Shown here in pieces: positions 9,590-22,100 of a stretch of DNA of 64,000 nt. Within the stretch, counting starts at the first letter, position 1; every line of letters begins with the position of its first letter. The translations under genes and the position numbers were made by a program. Location: the NCBI RefSeq assembly GCF_000182925.2, contig NC_026504.1:5270001-5334000 (forward strand). Direction: 5' to 3'. This DNA comes from Neurospora crassa OR74A. Its lineage: Eukaryota; Ascomycota; Sordariomycetes; Sordariales; Sordariaceae. The notes below the pieces were generated by a model. It searched no databases, had not been told where the DNA came from, and saw only the letters and a program-made list of their open reading frames with translations.

Positions 9590-11914
9590 ATGAAGTCGTC
9601 TTGGGCTTCATACTGCCTGCTCAGCTGCACTTCTGCACTGGTCTCTGCCATTGACCTGCCATTCCAAACATACCCCGACTGTGTCAACGGCCCTCTAGCC
9701 AGTCTCAAAGTCTGCGATGCCACCCTATCACCGCCACAACGCGCCGCCGCCCTCGTGGCTGCCATGACGACCGAGGAAAAACTTCAGAATCTCGTCAGCA
9801 AGTCCAAAGGTGCACCCCGTATCGGCCTCCCAGCCTACAACTGGTGGAGCGAGGCTCTCCATGGGGTGGCATATGCACCCGGAACACAATTCCGGAGTGG
9901 CGATGGCCCCTTCAACTCGTCCACCTCGTTTCCCATGCCCCTACTAATGGCAGCGACATTCGACGACGAACTCATAGAAAAAGTGGGCGAGGTCATCGGC
10001 ACCGAGGGTCGGGCCTTTGGAAACGCAGGGTTTTCCGGCTTCGACTACTGGACCCCCAATGTCAACCCCTTCAAAGACCCACGTTGGGGTCGTGGCTCAG
10101 AGACGCCCGGCGAGGACATTCTACGCATCAAACGCTATGCTGCATCCATGATCCGGGGACTCCAGGGCCCTTTGCCAGAACGCAGGGTCGTGGCTACCTG
10201 CAAGCACTACGCCGCCAACGACTTTGAGGACTGGAACGGCTCGACTCGGCATGACTTCGATGCCAAGGTCACGCTGCAGGATCTGGCAGAGTACTACTTG
10301 TCGCCCTTCCAACAATGTGCACGGGACTCCAAGGTTGGATCCATCATGTGTTCTTACAATGCTGTCAATGGAGTGCCAGCCTGCGCAAACACGTACCTGA
10401 TGCAAACGATTCTCCGGGAGCACTGGAACTGGACTGCGCCCGGTAACTACATTACCAGTGATTGTGAGGCTGTCTTGGATATTTTCGCGAACCATCACTA
10501 CGCCAAAACAAACGCAGAGGGTACAGCTTTAGCCTTTGAGGCTGGCACAGACAGCAGCTGCGAGTACGAGTCCTCCTCAGACATTCCCGGCGCCTGGACT
10601 CAAGGTCTGTTGGAGCAGTCGACGGTTGACAGAGCTCTGACGCGGCTCTATGAGGGTCTCGTGCGAGTAGGCTACTTTGACGGCAACCATTCAGAATATG
10701 CATCACTCGGCTGGAAGGATGTCAACAGTCCAAAGTCACAGGAGGTGGCGCTTCAGACTGCTGTAGAGGGCATTGTCCTGTTGAAGAACGATCAGACTCT
10801 CCCTCTGGGTCTCAAGACCGACCCCAAGTCGAAATTGGCCATGATTGGGTTCTGGGCCAATGACCCAAAGACTTTGTCAGGCGGATATTCCGGAAAACCG
10901 GCATTTGAGCACTCACCAGTCTACGCAGCTGAAGCGATGGGCTTCAATGTCACTACAGCGGGCGGGCCAGTTCTTCAAAACAGCACAAGCAACGACACAT
11001 GGACACAGGCCGCTCTAGAAGCAGCGCAAGACGCCAACTACATTCTGTATTTCGGCGGCCTGGACACCTCAGCAGCTGGCGAGACAAAGGATAGGACGAC
11101 CATCAACTGGCCCGAAGCCCAACTCCAGCTCATCAAGACCCTGACCAAACTGGGCAAACCACTAGTCGTGGTGCAAATGGGCGACCAGCTAGACAACACC
11201 CCACTCCTAGCTACGAAAACAGTCAACTCTATTCTCTGGGCCAACTGGCCAGGTCAAGACGGCGGAACAGCGGTCATGCAAATTCTCACGGGCCTCAAGA
11301 GTCCCGCTGGACGTTTGCCCGTGACGCAGTACCCTGCCAACTACACGGCCGCGGTCCCCATGACAGATATGAACCTCCGGCCTTCCGACAGGCTGCCAGG
11401 GCGGACTTACAGGTGGTATCCCACGGCGGTCCAGCCGTTTGGTTTTGGGCTGCACTACACCACATTCCAAGCCAAGATTGCCGCCCCCTTGCCGCGTTTG
11501 GCCATCCAGGACCTTCTTTCACGCTGTGGTGGTGATAATGCCAATGCCTATCCTGACACCTGTGCCCTTCCACCGTTGAAAGTAGAAGTCACCAACTCCG
11601 GGAACCGGTCGTCGGACTACGTGGTACTGGCCTTTTTGGCAGGAGACGCGGGCCCTAGGCCCTACCCTATCAAGACGCTTGTGTCGTACACGCGGCTGCG
11701 TGATGTCTCTCCCGGGCACAAGACAACGGCACATCTGGAATGGACACTGGGAGATATTGCCCGCTATGACGAACAAGGAAATACCGTCTTGTATCCGGGA
11801 ACATATACGGTTACTGTGGATGAGCCGGCGCAAGCGAGTGCGAGCTTTGTGGTTGAGGGCGAAGCGGTTGTTTTGGATCGGTGGCCTGCTCCTAGTGGTC
11901 AAGTGGTGGTGTAA
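9590..11914 (+). CDS. GH3 beta-xylosidase, secreted
   Basis: An intron-free gene of 774 residues. The Met at 9590 is preferred to an in-frame Met 16 codons upstream because it opens a signal peptide (about residues 1-20, ending Val-Ser-Ala). The GH3 N-terminal barrel shows L-P-x-Y-N-W-W-S-E-A-L-H-G near 80-92, the R-W-G-R-G-x-E-T-P-G-E-D motif at 166-177, C-K-H-Y-A near 204-208, and the nucleophile Asp-291 in I-T-S-D-C. The second GH3 alpha/beta domain follows from about 390 (V-E-G-I-V-L-L-K-N). The C-terminal part, about 640-770, fits the fibronectin III-like domain of this subfamily. These features match fungal XlnD/BXL1-type enzymes, which cleave xylose from non-reducing ends of xylo-oligosaccharides. 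Several N-glycosylation sequons fit a secreted protein. It is divergent from the GH93 gene and probably co-induced on arabinoxylan or pectin-rich material (inference). Confidence 0.93.
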   Translation: MKSSWASYCLLSCTSALVSAIDLPFQTYPDCVNGPLASLKVCDATLSPPQRAAALVAAMTTEEKLQNLVSKSKGAPRIGLPAYNWWSEALHGVAYAPGTQFRSGDGPFNSSTSFPMPLLMAATFDDELIEKVGEVIGTEGRAFGNAGFSGFDYWTPNVNPFKDPRWGRGSETPGEDILRIKRYAASMIRGLQGPLPERRVVATCKHYAANDFEDWNGSTRHDFDAKVTLQDLAEYYLSPFQQCARDSKVGSIMCSYNAVNGVPACANTYLMQTILREHWNWTAPGNYITSDCEAVLDIFANHHYAKTNAEGTALAFEAGTDSSCEYESSSDIPGAWTQGLLEQSTVDRALTRLYEGLVRVGYFDGNHSEYASLGWKDVNSPKSQEVALQTAVEGIVLLKNDQTLPLGLKTDPKSKLAMIGFWANDPKTLSGGYSGKPAFEHSPVYAAEAMGFNVTTAGGPVLQNSTSNDTWTQAALEAAQDANYILYFGGLDTSAAGETKDRTTINWPEAQLQLIKTLTKLGKPLVVVQMGDQLDNTPLLATKTVNSILWANWPGQDGGTAVMQILTGLKSPAGRLPVTQYPANYTAAVPMTDMNLRPSDRLPGRTYRWYPTAVQPFGFGLHYTTFQAKIAAPLPRLAIQDLLSRCGGDNANAYPDTCALPPLKVEVTNSGNRSSDYVVLAFLAGDAGPRPYPIKTLVSYTRLRDVSPGHKTTAHLEWTLGDIARYDEQGNTVLYPGTYTVTVDEPAQASASFVVEGEAVVLDRWPAPSGQVVV

Positions 11915-12595
11915 TAAGTCTTGTTGACTGGCAGTGTAATAGTGTAGGTTATCGAACAAAACAAGACTTGCGTGCTTATGTAGGAGTACACTGTCAAGTG
12001 TGACATTAAGACTCCAACCTTGATTCTGCTTCCGCTGTCATATATATCTTACTTAGGTATGCTTCGTGCTTATGCAGGTTTCATGGCTGTCTATGTCCTT
12101 CACTCATATGAACACTCTTTAACCCTCTGAACATCCCACCACTATTTCCATTTCTATCTCATCCATATCGTCCACCGAGCCTCCTAACATCTTACTAACT
12201 CGCTCAATCCGCATCTATTACCGAATCTCGTCCATGACAAAGTTGATGAACCATCTGGATGTAGCCTTGGTCGACGATTAGCTAACAGGGCAAGCGGGAG
12301 GTCATGAGAATTTACCGAACACGGACAGTCTAGTAGTGCCGCTCGTCGTAGTTAGGAAAGGCCATGACAAACTTATGATAAGGCTTACAATGATTCAGAA
12401 CATATTGGATAGAGTGTTTTAGGAATATTTTATCCAAGAACCACCTAGTAACTGGATTCAAAGGTATACTATTTATACTTGAATGCAGATACAGTATACC
12501 CAAGGTCTACTGTACTGACCATTCGGCCAGCCAACAACCACAGTTCTCAACAACAACAATTTTCGTTAGGATCCGAACAGGACAGGACAGACCCA
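11915..12595. other. Convergent intergenic region
   Basis: This 681-bp region lies between the 3' ends of the GH3 gene (plus) and the minus-strand gene that ends at 12596. It must hold both terminators. I see no ORF, tRNA or clear repeat in it; AT-rich patches occur near 12020-12060 and 12410-12480. Confidence 0.6.
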
Positions 12596-14323
12596 TCAAC
12601 AAACAGCAAACCACCTCCCCCTCCCCTTCCTCAACCCCCTCACATGTCTCTCCAATCTCTTTCCCTTCTCCATCACCGCCACCCCGTTCTTCTCATCCCC
12701 TCCCAAGAACTTCCCTCGTCCTGCCTCCTCGTCAAGACCAAGCACCACCGTCTCCACCTTCCCCCAATCCACCCTCCAATCCACCCTATCCCCTTCTTCT
12801 CCTCCCCCCGTCATTGTTTCCTCTCTTTCCTCTCTCTCTCCAGCACCACTACTACCATCTTGATCCAAATGCATCATATCCCCCATCGGCCCCCTACTAA
12901 CCGCCCACAAGGCCTCCCACCACCCACCACACCCTCGTAGATCTAACCACTCCAGTCTATACCACGCCCTACTTAATCTCCTTAGCACCAGGATCGCTTC
13001 CGACCAATCGTTGTCGAGCGAATGGCTGTAGGGACCCGTACCGCCGTATTGCACCCTCCTCCCTTGGGCGGTGACAAAGGATGCGTATTTGGCGTTGGGG
13101 GTGAGACTGGGTTCGGGCCAGTTGGCGAGGGAGAGGTGGGTGAGGGTGGGGTGGTGGGAGGCGAAGGAGAGGAGGTGGCGCCAGGAGGGTAAGGGGTAGT
13201 TACCCGGAGTGGTGGAAGGGGAGGTGAATGTAGAAGAGGAAAGAGGGTTGGGAGGGAGAGAGAGGGAGAGGTGCGTGAGGTTTGGGAGAAGAGGGCGGGG
13301 GATGGAGGAGGAGGAGGAAGGGGGTTCTGGTTGGAATTCATCTTCTTCGTCGGCAGAGTCTTCCCAGGAGTCTCTTGGTTCGGCGGTTTTGAGGGAGGCG
13401 GCGGTGATGGGTTTTGTGGTGGAGGGTTTCGGAGGGAAGAGCAGGTCGGTTAGTTCGCGGAGGGAGAGGGAGGTGCCGATGGAGTGGGAGAGGTCGAGGT
13501 GACGAAAGTCTTTGTTGGCGATGCTGGGGTCGAGGTAGTCTTCTTCTTCTTCTTCTTCTTCTAGCTGCTCGGCGTCCTCATCTTCATCATTGCCTTCTTG
13601 CTTTTGTGGAGGGAGGAGAATGGCCTTGAGATCGGCTAGAGTGACGTTGCCGGGATCCTTCCAGATGCCGAGGTACGCCACGAGTGCTTCGCGGAGATGG
13701 GTAGGTAGATGCTGATAAAGATAGTAGCGACAATACTCTCGTTGGAAATCCCAGCTGTGTGCGAACTGCCGGAGAGTCAAGTCAATCAGACTACCTTTGG
13801 CCGGAAGGTACAGCTCAGGCAGCATGTATTTGTCTAGTCGACGCCCGTCCGAGCCGGACTGACGAGGCACTGTGGAAAGTATCCCGTGTGCCGGCCGATT
13901 CAGCCAGCTCTGTGGCGGGGCTGGACCGGGAGGCAGCCTTCTACCGGTGGCATCCACACGGGGTCCACCCCGGCCTCGACCCGGACGCGGCCTAGGCGCC
14001 GGTGTCTCGGGTAGCTGTAAAATGTCCCGGATGACTGGTGGCACCGTCGGCCGAACATCTAATGCGCCTTGAGCATTACTATTACTGTTCACACCGAGAC
14101 GGCGCAGTTCAGCGAGCCGCTGATTGACACTGCGGCTTTCTGATTCACCTAAAGTCCAGTGTGTTAGTACGACAAGACCATGCTAGATAAACTATGCCAG
14201 CCCTCTTGGCATCAATCACTCAGTGTGTATGAACATCTTTGCGGACAGGGGCACCGAGTGAGGCTCGAGGAGCACGATGTATTTGGCGGGTCATGCACCC
14301 GCCCATTCACCGGATCAGACAGC

Positions 14324-14364
<41 letters not shown>

Positions 14365-14576
14365 GGCGGGCAGACAGACGGAGGGAGGGTTGGCTATCAG
14401 GGTGGGAATGAAATGATGGATGGGTTTGACGGGCTACACAGAGAGAGAGGGTGGTGTAGCAGTTCAGGTAACGCACCATTGTGGCTGCCGGCGCCCGCAG
14501 CGGTGGAGCTCAATGAAGCTGGAGCAGTTGACTGCGGTTTGGAATATTGTTTGAAATGGACTCTTTTCTTCGGCAT
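12596..14576 (-). CDS. Conserved fungal protein of unknown function with LRR-like segments (two exons)
   Basis: Exons 14477-14576 and 12596-14148 give 550 residues. The first exon starts Met-Pro-Lys-Lys-Arg-Val and ends A-A-T-G before a GTGCGT donor; the second begins after a near-perfect TACTAAC branch site and a CTTTAG acceptor, phase 1 on both sides. A frame begun inside exon 2 would lack a plausible ATG. The chain has a basic, Ser-rich N-terminus, a V-N-x-R-L-A-E-L-R-R motif, a Pro/Arg/Gly-rich segment, an acidic Glu run encoded by a GAA/GAG repeat, then several leucine-rich segments (L-x-x-L-x-L-S spacing) and a basic C-terminus. From memory, ascomycete proteins with this MPKK start and Pro/Arg block are often mislabelled tafazzin; I see no acyltransferase H-x4-D motif here. 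The architecture is loosely like F-box/LRR proteins, but I find no F-box. Function unknown. Confidence 0.8.
14149..14476 (-). other. 328-bp intron carrying a microsatellite
   Basis: The donor is G|GTGCGT at 14476 and the acceptor ACTTTAG ends at 14149, with the branch site GTACTAACAC about 20 nt before it. The length is four to five times that of the other short introns in this window, and part of the excess is a CAGA array. Confidence 0.8.
14324..14365. repeat. CAGA tetranucleotide microsatellite inside an intron
   Basis: About ten near-perfect CAGA units, followed by a GGCGGGCAGACAGACGG-like degenerate tail. It lies wholly inside the long intron of the conserved minus-strand gene, so length changes would not shift its reading frame. 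Confidence 0.9.
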
Positions 14577-16089
14577 TAGGTAGGTAACTTAACCCTGCAA
14601 GTTGGTGTCTTGTGCTGGACAAGATTGGCCTCTGCCGTGAAGTGACTCAAGTTGGTACGTGTTTTGATCTCTTGGTACTTGGGAAAATGTCAAGCTTGAT
14701 GATGTTGTCGTTGTTGTCGCGTAACTGACTGTATTGGTAATTTTACACGTTGAGAGAGGTAGGTACCTTGAGGTTCGATGTTGATAGAGGCAGGTCAAGT
14801 AAGCTAGGTCGCAAACCGGATGAGTCGTCGTCGTCGTCGTCCCCCCGCCCTGCCTTTCAAACTGGCCAATGCGTGCGTGCCTGCCCTCCAGGCAACGACG
14901 AGATGGGGCCCTGCAGGGCGGTTATGGATCACCGTCGTGGGTGCAAATGACTGACGGTATCGTGTGTGGATGGCCACTTCCATCGCATGCAAGGTATTTT
15001 GACTGGATCAGCTTTGGGTACGTCATCCAACCACTCAAATCCGATGATGATCGAGGAGGAGTAGGTCTAGGAAGATGGGTGGAAGGAAAGGCACAGTCAA
15101 GGTGAGGAACTGTTACGGCACCGGCAGGCAAACACCACGGAGGCCAAGACTTCTCGCGCCTCCGATGCCTCTGACTGGTCAACCGCTCAATCCCGGTGAG
15201 TGGGAACAAATGCCTGGCCCTGAACGGGTCCGGGCGCCCAAACCCTGTCCCCAAATGCAGGTCATGCTTCCGGGGGGCATGCCCTGGGGTGTGCTGAGAC
15301 CCCCCCTCCCCCCCTCGCGCTGGAGCCTCCATACAACCAACCCCAAGTACAACAAGACCGTTGGCTAGTGCCCATCCCGTCGCGGGCCCTGGCACCGTCC
15401 ATCATCGCCCGTAGTGTAGGGGGTGCATGTTTTGACGACTTTCACTTCCGTTCGCATTGCCCGGCCCCAGCTCTTGTTCTTTGGTGGCTTCACCTCTCTG
15501 CCTTCTAGAAGCCACCCTCGCACAAAACAAACCCCGTGGACGACTAGCTGGCTTGAAGTGTCTCGTACCCTTGCAGCTTGCAGAAAAGACCGGAGAACAA
15601 TCCGGAAACTGACTGAGAAGCTAACCGTCTATGGAGAGCAGAAAGCAGGAGAGATGGATCATGAGAATACATTCGAATCGTATTGGCGCATTCGTTGCTC
15701 CAGCGGAAAAAGACCCTTGATGTTCTCGCTAGCTTCGGAACTCTTGTTTACCTTTTGCGCGGCCATCCCCATGGCGGATTGGCTTGGCTTCCCGAAGCCT
15801 TCGATAAGCCGCAAGATGGGTGGCTTGTCCGGGCAGATTTGAGGATTGTCTTGCGCCGAATATTGGTCCGTGACTATTGCTTCACATAGACGACAGTCTG
15901 ATGAAAATACTCCCCAAAACATCTCGGGCTTGCCAATCAAGTGACGCAACTGAACGACGCATGCCAGCTCGATCGTCAGCTTAGTTGCAAGACCCCTGAT
16001 CATACCATCGAGACCGAAGGCCTCATCCCGGACCCGACATGGCCAGCAATCGAGATGATCCCGGGCGTTTTTCTGCACTTGCTGATTTA

Positions 16090-16120
<31 letters not shown>

Positions 16121-19100
16121 AAAAACCCTTCTGCATCTTCATATCGGAAGATCGACCGCCTACGAGGGCCCCAGAACGTGCGCGCCCTAATCGGAGTGTG
16201 ATCTCGTGTCCGGACCTCGCATGCATCGAGAACGAGGCGCCTATACCCTTTCATCATCCATCTGTCGGTGCTATTTTTAGTGTTCAAGCCCGATATCCTC
16301 CTCCCTCGTGAGGAGTATTCTGTACGAATCGGGTGCGAAGGGCTGCCCATTTTCCGTGTCGTCGTGGTGCCATGTTTGGTGAGTTTCGAGGCATCAGGAG
16401 GTGTCGCTCCAACGGGATCGTGAGTAAGCTACCCCAACCAAGATATCTCTGCATGGCAGGCATCCAAGCTCTCCGTGCAGGTACCAGCCATCACGATAGA
16501 TCCCGTTACCTGATATTGTTGCACAGTCCATGCATCGGGAGGTAAACATGGTCTGGATTTTGGAGGCACAGCCATATGCTGATTGCAGCTTTGCTCACCA
16601 GCCCTCCGACGCTATCAACCATCACCATTGCCTGTTCGCTCCTTCAACTTGGTGGTGACTTACGGGTTCCGAGACTCCCGAGCCAAACTGGGCAACGCCA
16701 GATTGCTGCTTCATTTGATGATAAAGAAGTCGGGGTGGTTTCTGAATCTTGTCTCACCCCAATCCACCATGGACATCAATGGGCGAACTGACGCCCAGCT
16801 CCTGTGCCATCCCAGAAAGCCATTCAACCCCCAGCATGTCCACACAAGACGTCTGCCATAATCGGAGACACATCGGCGCCGTGTTACACCCTAGACCATT
16901 CTTGGTCTGACCAGCAGTTCCCTGACAGCAGGCCACGGCCTCCCATGAGACAAGCAGATCATCATCCGATGAATGTGTCAAGCCTAAAGTTCGAACTGAA
17001 AGCCTGTCACACATTACCACGGGTCAAGTGGGGACTACCATCGAGTAACCGTGATCTACCGTCTCGAGCGACGTAACTGACGGGCCAAGAAGTGAGGCGT
17101 GTAGTGACATGCTTGTGGGACAGACAAATGCGGGTGAGGTTTCGAGACAAGCAAGAGACGCAGCGGCCGGAGACTCATGGGTTTTCACCAGGCCCATGAA
17201 ATCAACTCAAGAAGATTCCACCCGCTTCGGAGTATGCGCCACGTAAGCATCCAGCCGGTCTGAGATCATCATGGGGACGGTATTTCGCTCCTCCAGGAAG
17301 CCTGCCTTGCCAAGCTCTTTCTTGTGATAGTCTCTTTATCCACCTTGGGCTAGACCGAAGGAGCCCACTTCGGTCACGGCATGACGCTTGCGGCGGTGCA
17401 ATCTATGGTTCGTCTCGGCGGGGCATTCGGTGGCAAAAGGATGCGGTCCTGTCTGTCGTGGCAGAGTCGAACAAACATTGAAGTCTAGAGGGCCGGATTT
17501 GGAAGGGGTTAGCGATCGAATTTGGAAGTCGTAGCAAAAACAAACCTAGATTCGGAGACGAAGGCAATGTTTGAGCAACCTCTGGCAAACTCAAATTAGC
17601 CCAAAGTGTCCTCAAAGAGCTCCAAGCACCACAGGCAGCCCCTGGCTCGGTAGTTGTAGCGGTCGTGGACTGAGGATACCCGTCTGCAGCGACTTGCGCA
17701 AGTTCGGGTATGTGGTGACCATTCCCAGGAGGGTGGTCTCGTACATGGCTCCTTATTCTTTCCACTCCATGGCCAAATTGCGTCAAGGGAGGAGGGTCCG
17801 GGACGAGAATGCACACAGCTTCATGCTTCGACGCCTTACTGCCGTATCAATTCAGTTGCTGAAAAGAACGACCGGTGATTGCCCGATTGCAACGACCATG
17901 ACGGACATGTCGATATGAATGCACGTACCAAGCGTCGGGATGCGTCTGTCCAGACGTCGGAGTCGAGTTGGGGTGGAAATGGAAGACGCTTTCTATGGAG
18001 AGGCGGCGTAGTTACACCTACACCCGTCTTGTTTGTTGATTGGACGATCTATAGCCCCTTCGAGCAGGTAGGCAACCGAAGCCATTACGCTTGGTAAGGG
18101 TGCAGTGAACACATCGCATGTAAGCTCTGAAGCCTTTGCGTGTTTTCGTATGTTTGCCTTTCTCAACACCTTGGGTATGCGGTAAGAATCTCAAATACCC
18201 CATGATATCAATAAATCCTTGATGCTCATTCGCAGGGGATTCCGGTCTTCCTCGACGCCAAGTCCATTGATGTTCTTTGTTGACCGCAATAACCGAATAG
18301 CAAGTCCAGAGATGGCAAAGCCATCTCGCTTGATGAGCTTCGCAGGGAGTCGACCTTGATTAGCCGTATTGAAGACGCGCAACGGACCTGTTAAACCGAT
18401 GTGACGCCAGACTGCCACCAGACTTGAACGGCATCATGGCCTACATCAAGAACCCGTGAGACGGGAAACAGAAACCAACTGGGAGACCGACAGTCAGTGT
18501 ACAAAGGAAGCATGGGATGCCAGCCTCCCAGCTAAATGGCCTACCTTGGAGTGTAATCGAACCCACTTACCTTGGGAAAATGACATCCAGATATCCGATC
18601 AAAAGATCTCCAAATATGCTCGGGCGATTGATTGCGGACAGACTGCCTAAGCACTCAACAATCAGTCGCCGTAACATGTCCGCTTGAGAACAAGCGCACG
18701 GCTCACCATCTTAGCCTTGTTTTGGCTGTCACGTAATGGAAAGGTTTTCCAGCGTTACAAGCCCTCCGTGTTAGTCAAGCTTGTCACAATTTGCTGCAAC
18801 CAGACTCGAGACCGCTATTGGGTGACTGTCTGTTTTTCCCAACCCATTTGGGACCCAAGTTATGCCGAAGGACTTGATACCATCAAAGCGTGGTCTTGTA
18901 CCGGCCGTGACGGCTATGTCTCTGCTCGTACCGTTTTGTTGAAGGTGCCCAGGAACCTCCGGGAACCAACCGGGAAGCGGCTTCTCTGTCCTAGATAGGC
19001 CAAGCAGCTGATGAGTGCCTATAGCCAGGACACAGATGGGTCACACTCGTTGTACCTCCAGCAGATATGCGGGGCTACCTGGCATGTGTTGCGTGAGGAA

Positions 19101-22100
19101 GCGGCTGTTCGTGCCTAACAGCACTTACAGTATGTCTGTATGCCCGGTGGAATTTCATGATTTGATCTCCGTGCATGTCAGCCATTGTCAGCGGCGGGCT
19201 CGAACCCCCGTAGAAGCTGACCATCGCAGAGGGTGGAAAAGGTCCTGGATTCTGATGCAGGCGGACGGGTGCGGAGGCAGACGTGTCGAACCGAAGCCTT
19301 GCTAAGGGCAACAGGCAAGCAAACGGCAAGCCCTGGATAATACTCTGGACCGTCTTGACTCATCGGTGAGGAGACAAAAGGAGACCGGGCGCATTAATGT
19401 CTGCATAGAATCGCGTCACATCCTGGTCCAGCTTCACACCCTCTGGGGATGAGAATTGGTGAATCAACCAATCGTCGCCGGTGAAGCAACCGCCGGGTTG
19501 GACAGAGACCTACGACCGGTGAGGGCAGATCACGACGAATACCTGGGAAAGCATCAGTGGATTGTCAGGAGTTTTGAAAAAAAAGGGCCGCGGCAAATGC
19601 TGATTGGATCCGGTCGATATCTCGTGCTGGGTCAAGGTCTCGGGAATGACACAGCACCAACTGCTAGCAGTGTGTGGTGCAAATTGAGGGCAGAAATGTT
19701 AAGGAACCGGAATGGCGTGATGTATACCTTCCTCTCTCCTGCCTCTTTACTTTTCGAGCAGCGACCAGACTGTACCTGGTGTCGGAGCCAGTCACGGAAT
19801 TCGGAACACGCAGGAGGAGTCTGGTCTGGGGGACGAAGCGGGTAACATGGGTTCGCAATAAACTCATTTGTTCCATCGCAAGTACCGAGAGAGACAAACT
19901 GTGCGACAGGATGAGACCAAGGAGCGATTTCCTGCGCTGGCCTGGTAAAACGAGCATAATCCGCACCAACAAGATCCAGCCTAGGTAGGTGTGGTGCTGT
20001 GAAGGAGAGGATTGTGCATATTGTGGAGGGAATGAATGAATCTGGCGATACTTTTAGTTCTGTGATTCCAACGATGTCGTCTCGTCATGTGCGATTGAAG
20101 GGAGGGACAAGAGCGAATCATTTCCACTTCGTGGGCGAGATTCCATGACAGAATGGAGTGGGAAACTGCTGCTACTGTTGAGTGTCGACAGAACTGAATC
20201 GCCAAGTCCAACGCGATGGGCGATGTCCGTGTCTCCCAAATGAATGGGACTGGATCGATTGCCGCAGTGACCGAGTGTGTGAGGTGAATGCGATCGTATG
20301 GAAAGTATGGTAGGTATCATGACGGAAGGAACGACACCTTGTTCACTTTCCTTATTTTCCCTTCGGAACTGGATTCAATTCTGTGTGTAGGCTGCAACTG
20401 GCCGCAACAGAGATGGAAAGCGCCCCTTACCCTCCCCGAGAGCAAAGCCCGATAGAGGTACTAGGTAGGTAGGTAGAGGTAGGTATCCTCCACCTCCAGG
20501 ATCGATGGAAGGAGATTGCCAGCCTACTATGTAGAGGTAAGGATGGTTCGATTTCGTCCCGAGCTCTTTCCCATTCGAAAATCCCCATATTCAAATTAAG
20601 ATTCGTCGACGCGCGTAACTGAATTCGGTTTGCAAAGCCCAAGAGGGCAGTTGCAGCCAGAGCCGAGGAGCTGGCACTGTGTTGAATGAGACTCTCCTCT
20701 CCGTCGTGATCGGAGGACGAAGCCGTCACTTGCCATGTGACTTGGTCCAGGTCTACTTGTCCAAAAGAAAGAGGTGCTCAATCAGGAACATACCACATGA
20801 AGTACAGGGTCCATGACAGAAGACATGAATTAGTTCACTCTGCGCCTTCCATCTTCTGGCTCTCTCGTTTCTGAGACCTCGACCCGGACCCGTCAAATTT
20901 TGGACGTTGAGGTTCTCGAAGTGGGTCTTGAGTAGTTACGGTGCGGAGAAAGAGCCAAGCACGCCAAGATAGGATGGATACGGTATCGTCCACTCAGAAT
21001 GCGAAGATAGGTAGAGGCCTTGTCAAAGTGGGGGTGCTCTGGGGTTCTCTCGGTCGTCGGCAGGTGTGCTGTTGCCCCCTGTCGCCGCAACGGAGGCAAG
21101 CAAGGAAGGAGCTTGGCCTTGGTTTTCGATCATTTGAACTTTGTCCAATTTCAACCACTCCGCAAGATGGACAGACGCTTCAGTTCACTTCACTCATCAA
21201 AGCAGGAGATTTGATGGAAGGTACTGGTGTGTCTAAATCCGTGTCTCTTTCCAGGAGCCATTCTTTGGAGGCATTAGCAGCTTCCGGTTTCATCAGCCAT
21301 GACGGCCTCTGAACCTGAAGTAGTACGTGTAGGTACATCCCAGCTCAGCTGTACACAGGTCGGTATCCATTCCCCGGATTGCCCGTGGCTTGAGAGATTC
21401 TCAATCTCGACAGACACACGCGCCGGGATCTGAGCTCCGTCGTCTTTCCAACGAACCAACCCTTCAGTTTCGACCGCCCATCCCGTCTCGGAGGACGGAT
21501 GATGCTGACTTGCATGTTCTCATCTTTTCAATTTGGTGGATGGGTGACCTTCGTCTGCATCTTTGTTCATGGCGCTTCACAGCCCGTTTGCATGCTCCAG
21601 TCGGATCAACATGCATGGGCGATCAGCTTTCAGAATCTCTGTCTCTCCCAGCTCCCCATCTCTCTTCAGTCGAATATCAGGGTACATGTAGGCAACTGGG
21701 CGGGTAACCTTTGCCTCATATAAACAAAAAACCAACCCGACCCGACTCTGATTGACTTTCTATCTAGGTACTCTAGACGCGATACAGTCTCGTTGCAGCA
21801 GTGGCTGCAGGACATGTGTTACCTCCAGGTCATGACCTCTGCATTCGGTTGGTTCACATCCACAAGTTGTGGCCTGTGGCAGTGACTGAACAAGCTACCT
21901 ACGTCCAGAGAGAAAGTATCGGCATCTGAGCTTAATTACCCAATGAGGGCGGGTTCATGCACCCTAACAGAAGAAGCAGACACATTCCAGTGAATACACT
22001 GCTAAAGAGGTGAGACAGCCAGGGCTAGGAGGCTCCGTCGTCGTTTCTAGGGCTCAAGGTACACCTTACTCTTACAGTCCCAATTCAGCCTATTACTGAC

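Noticed and set aside
19190-19240. tRNA-like T-arm (GGGGGTTCGAGCCC on the minus strand)
   Set aside because: No acceptor, D or anticodon stem could be folded around it, and the T stem itself has a mismatch.
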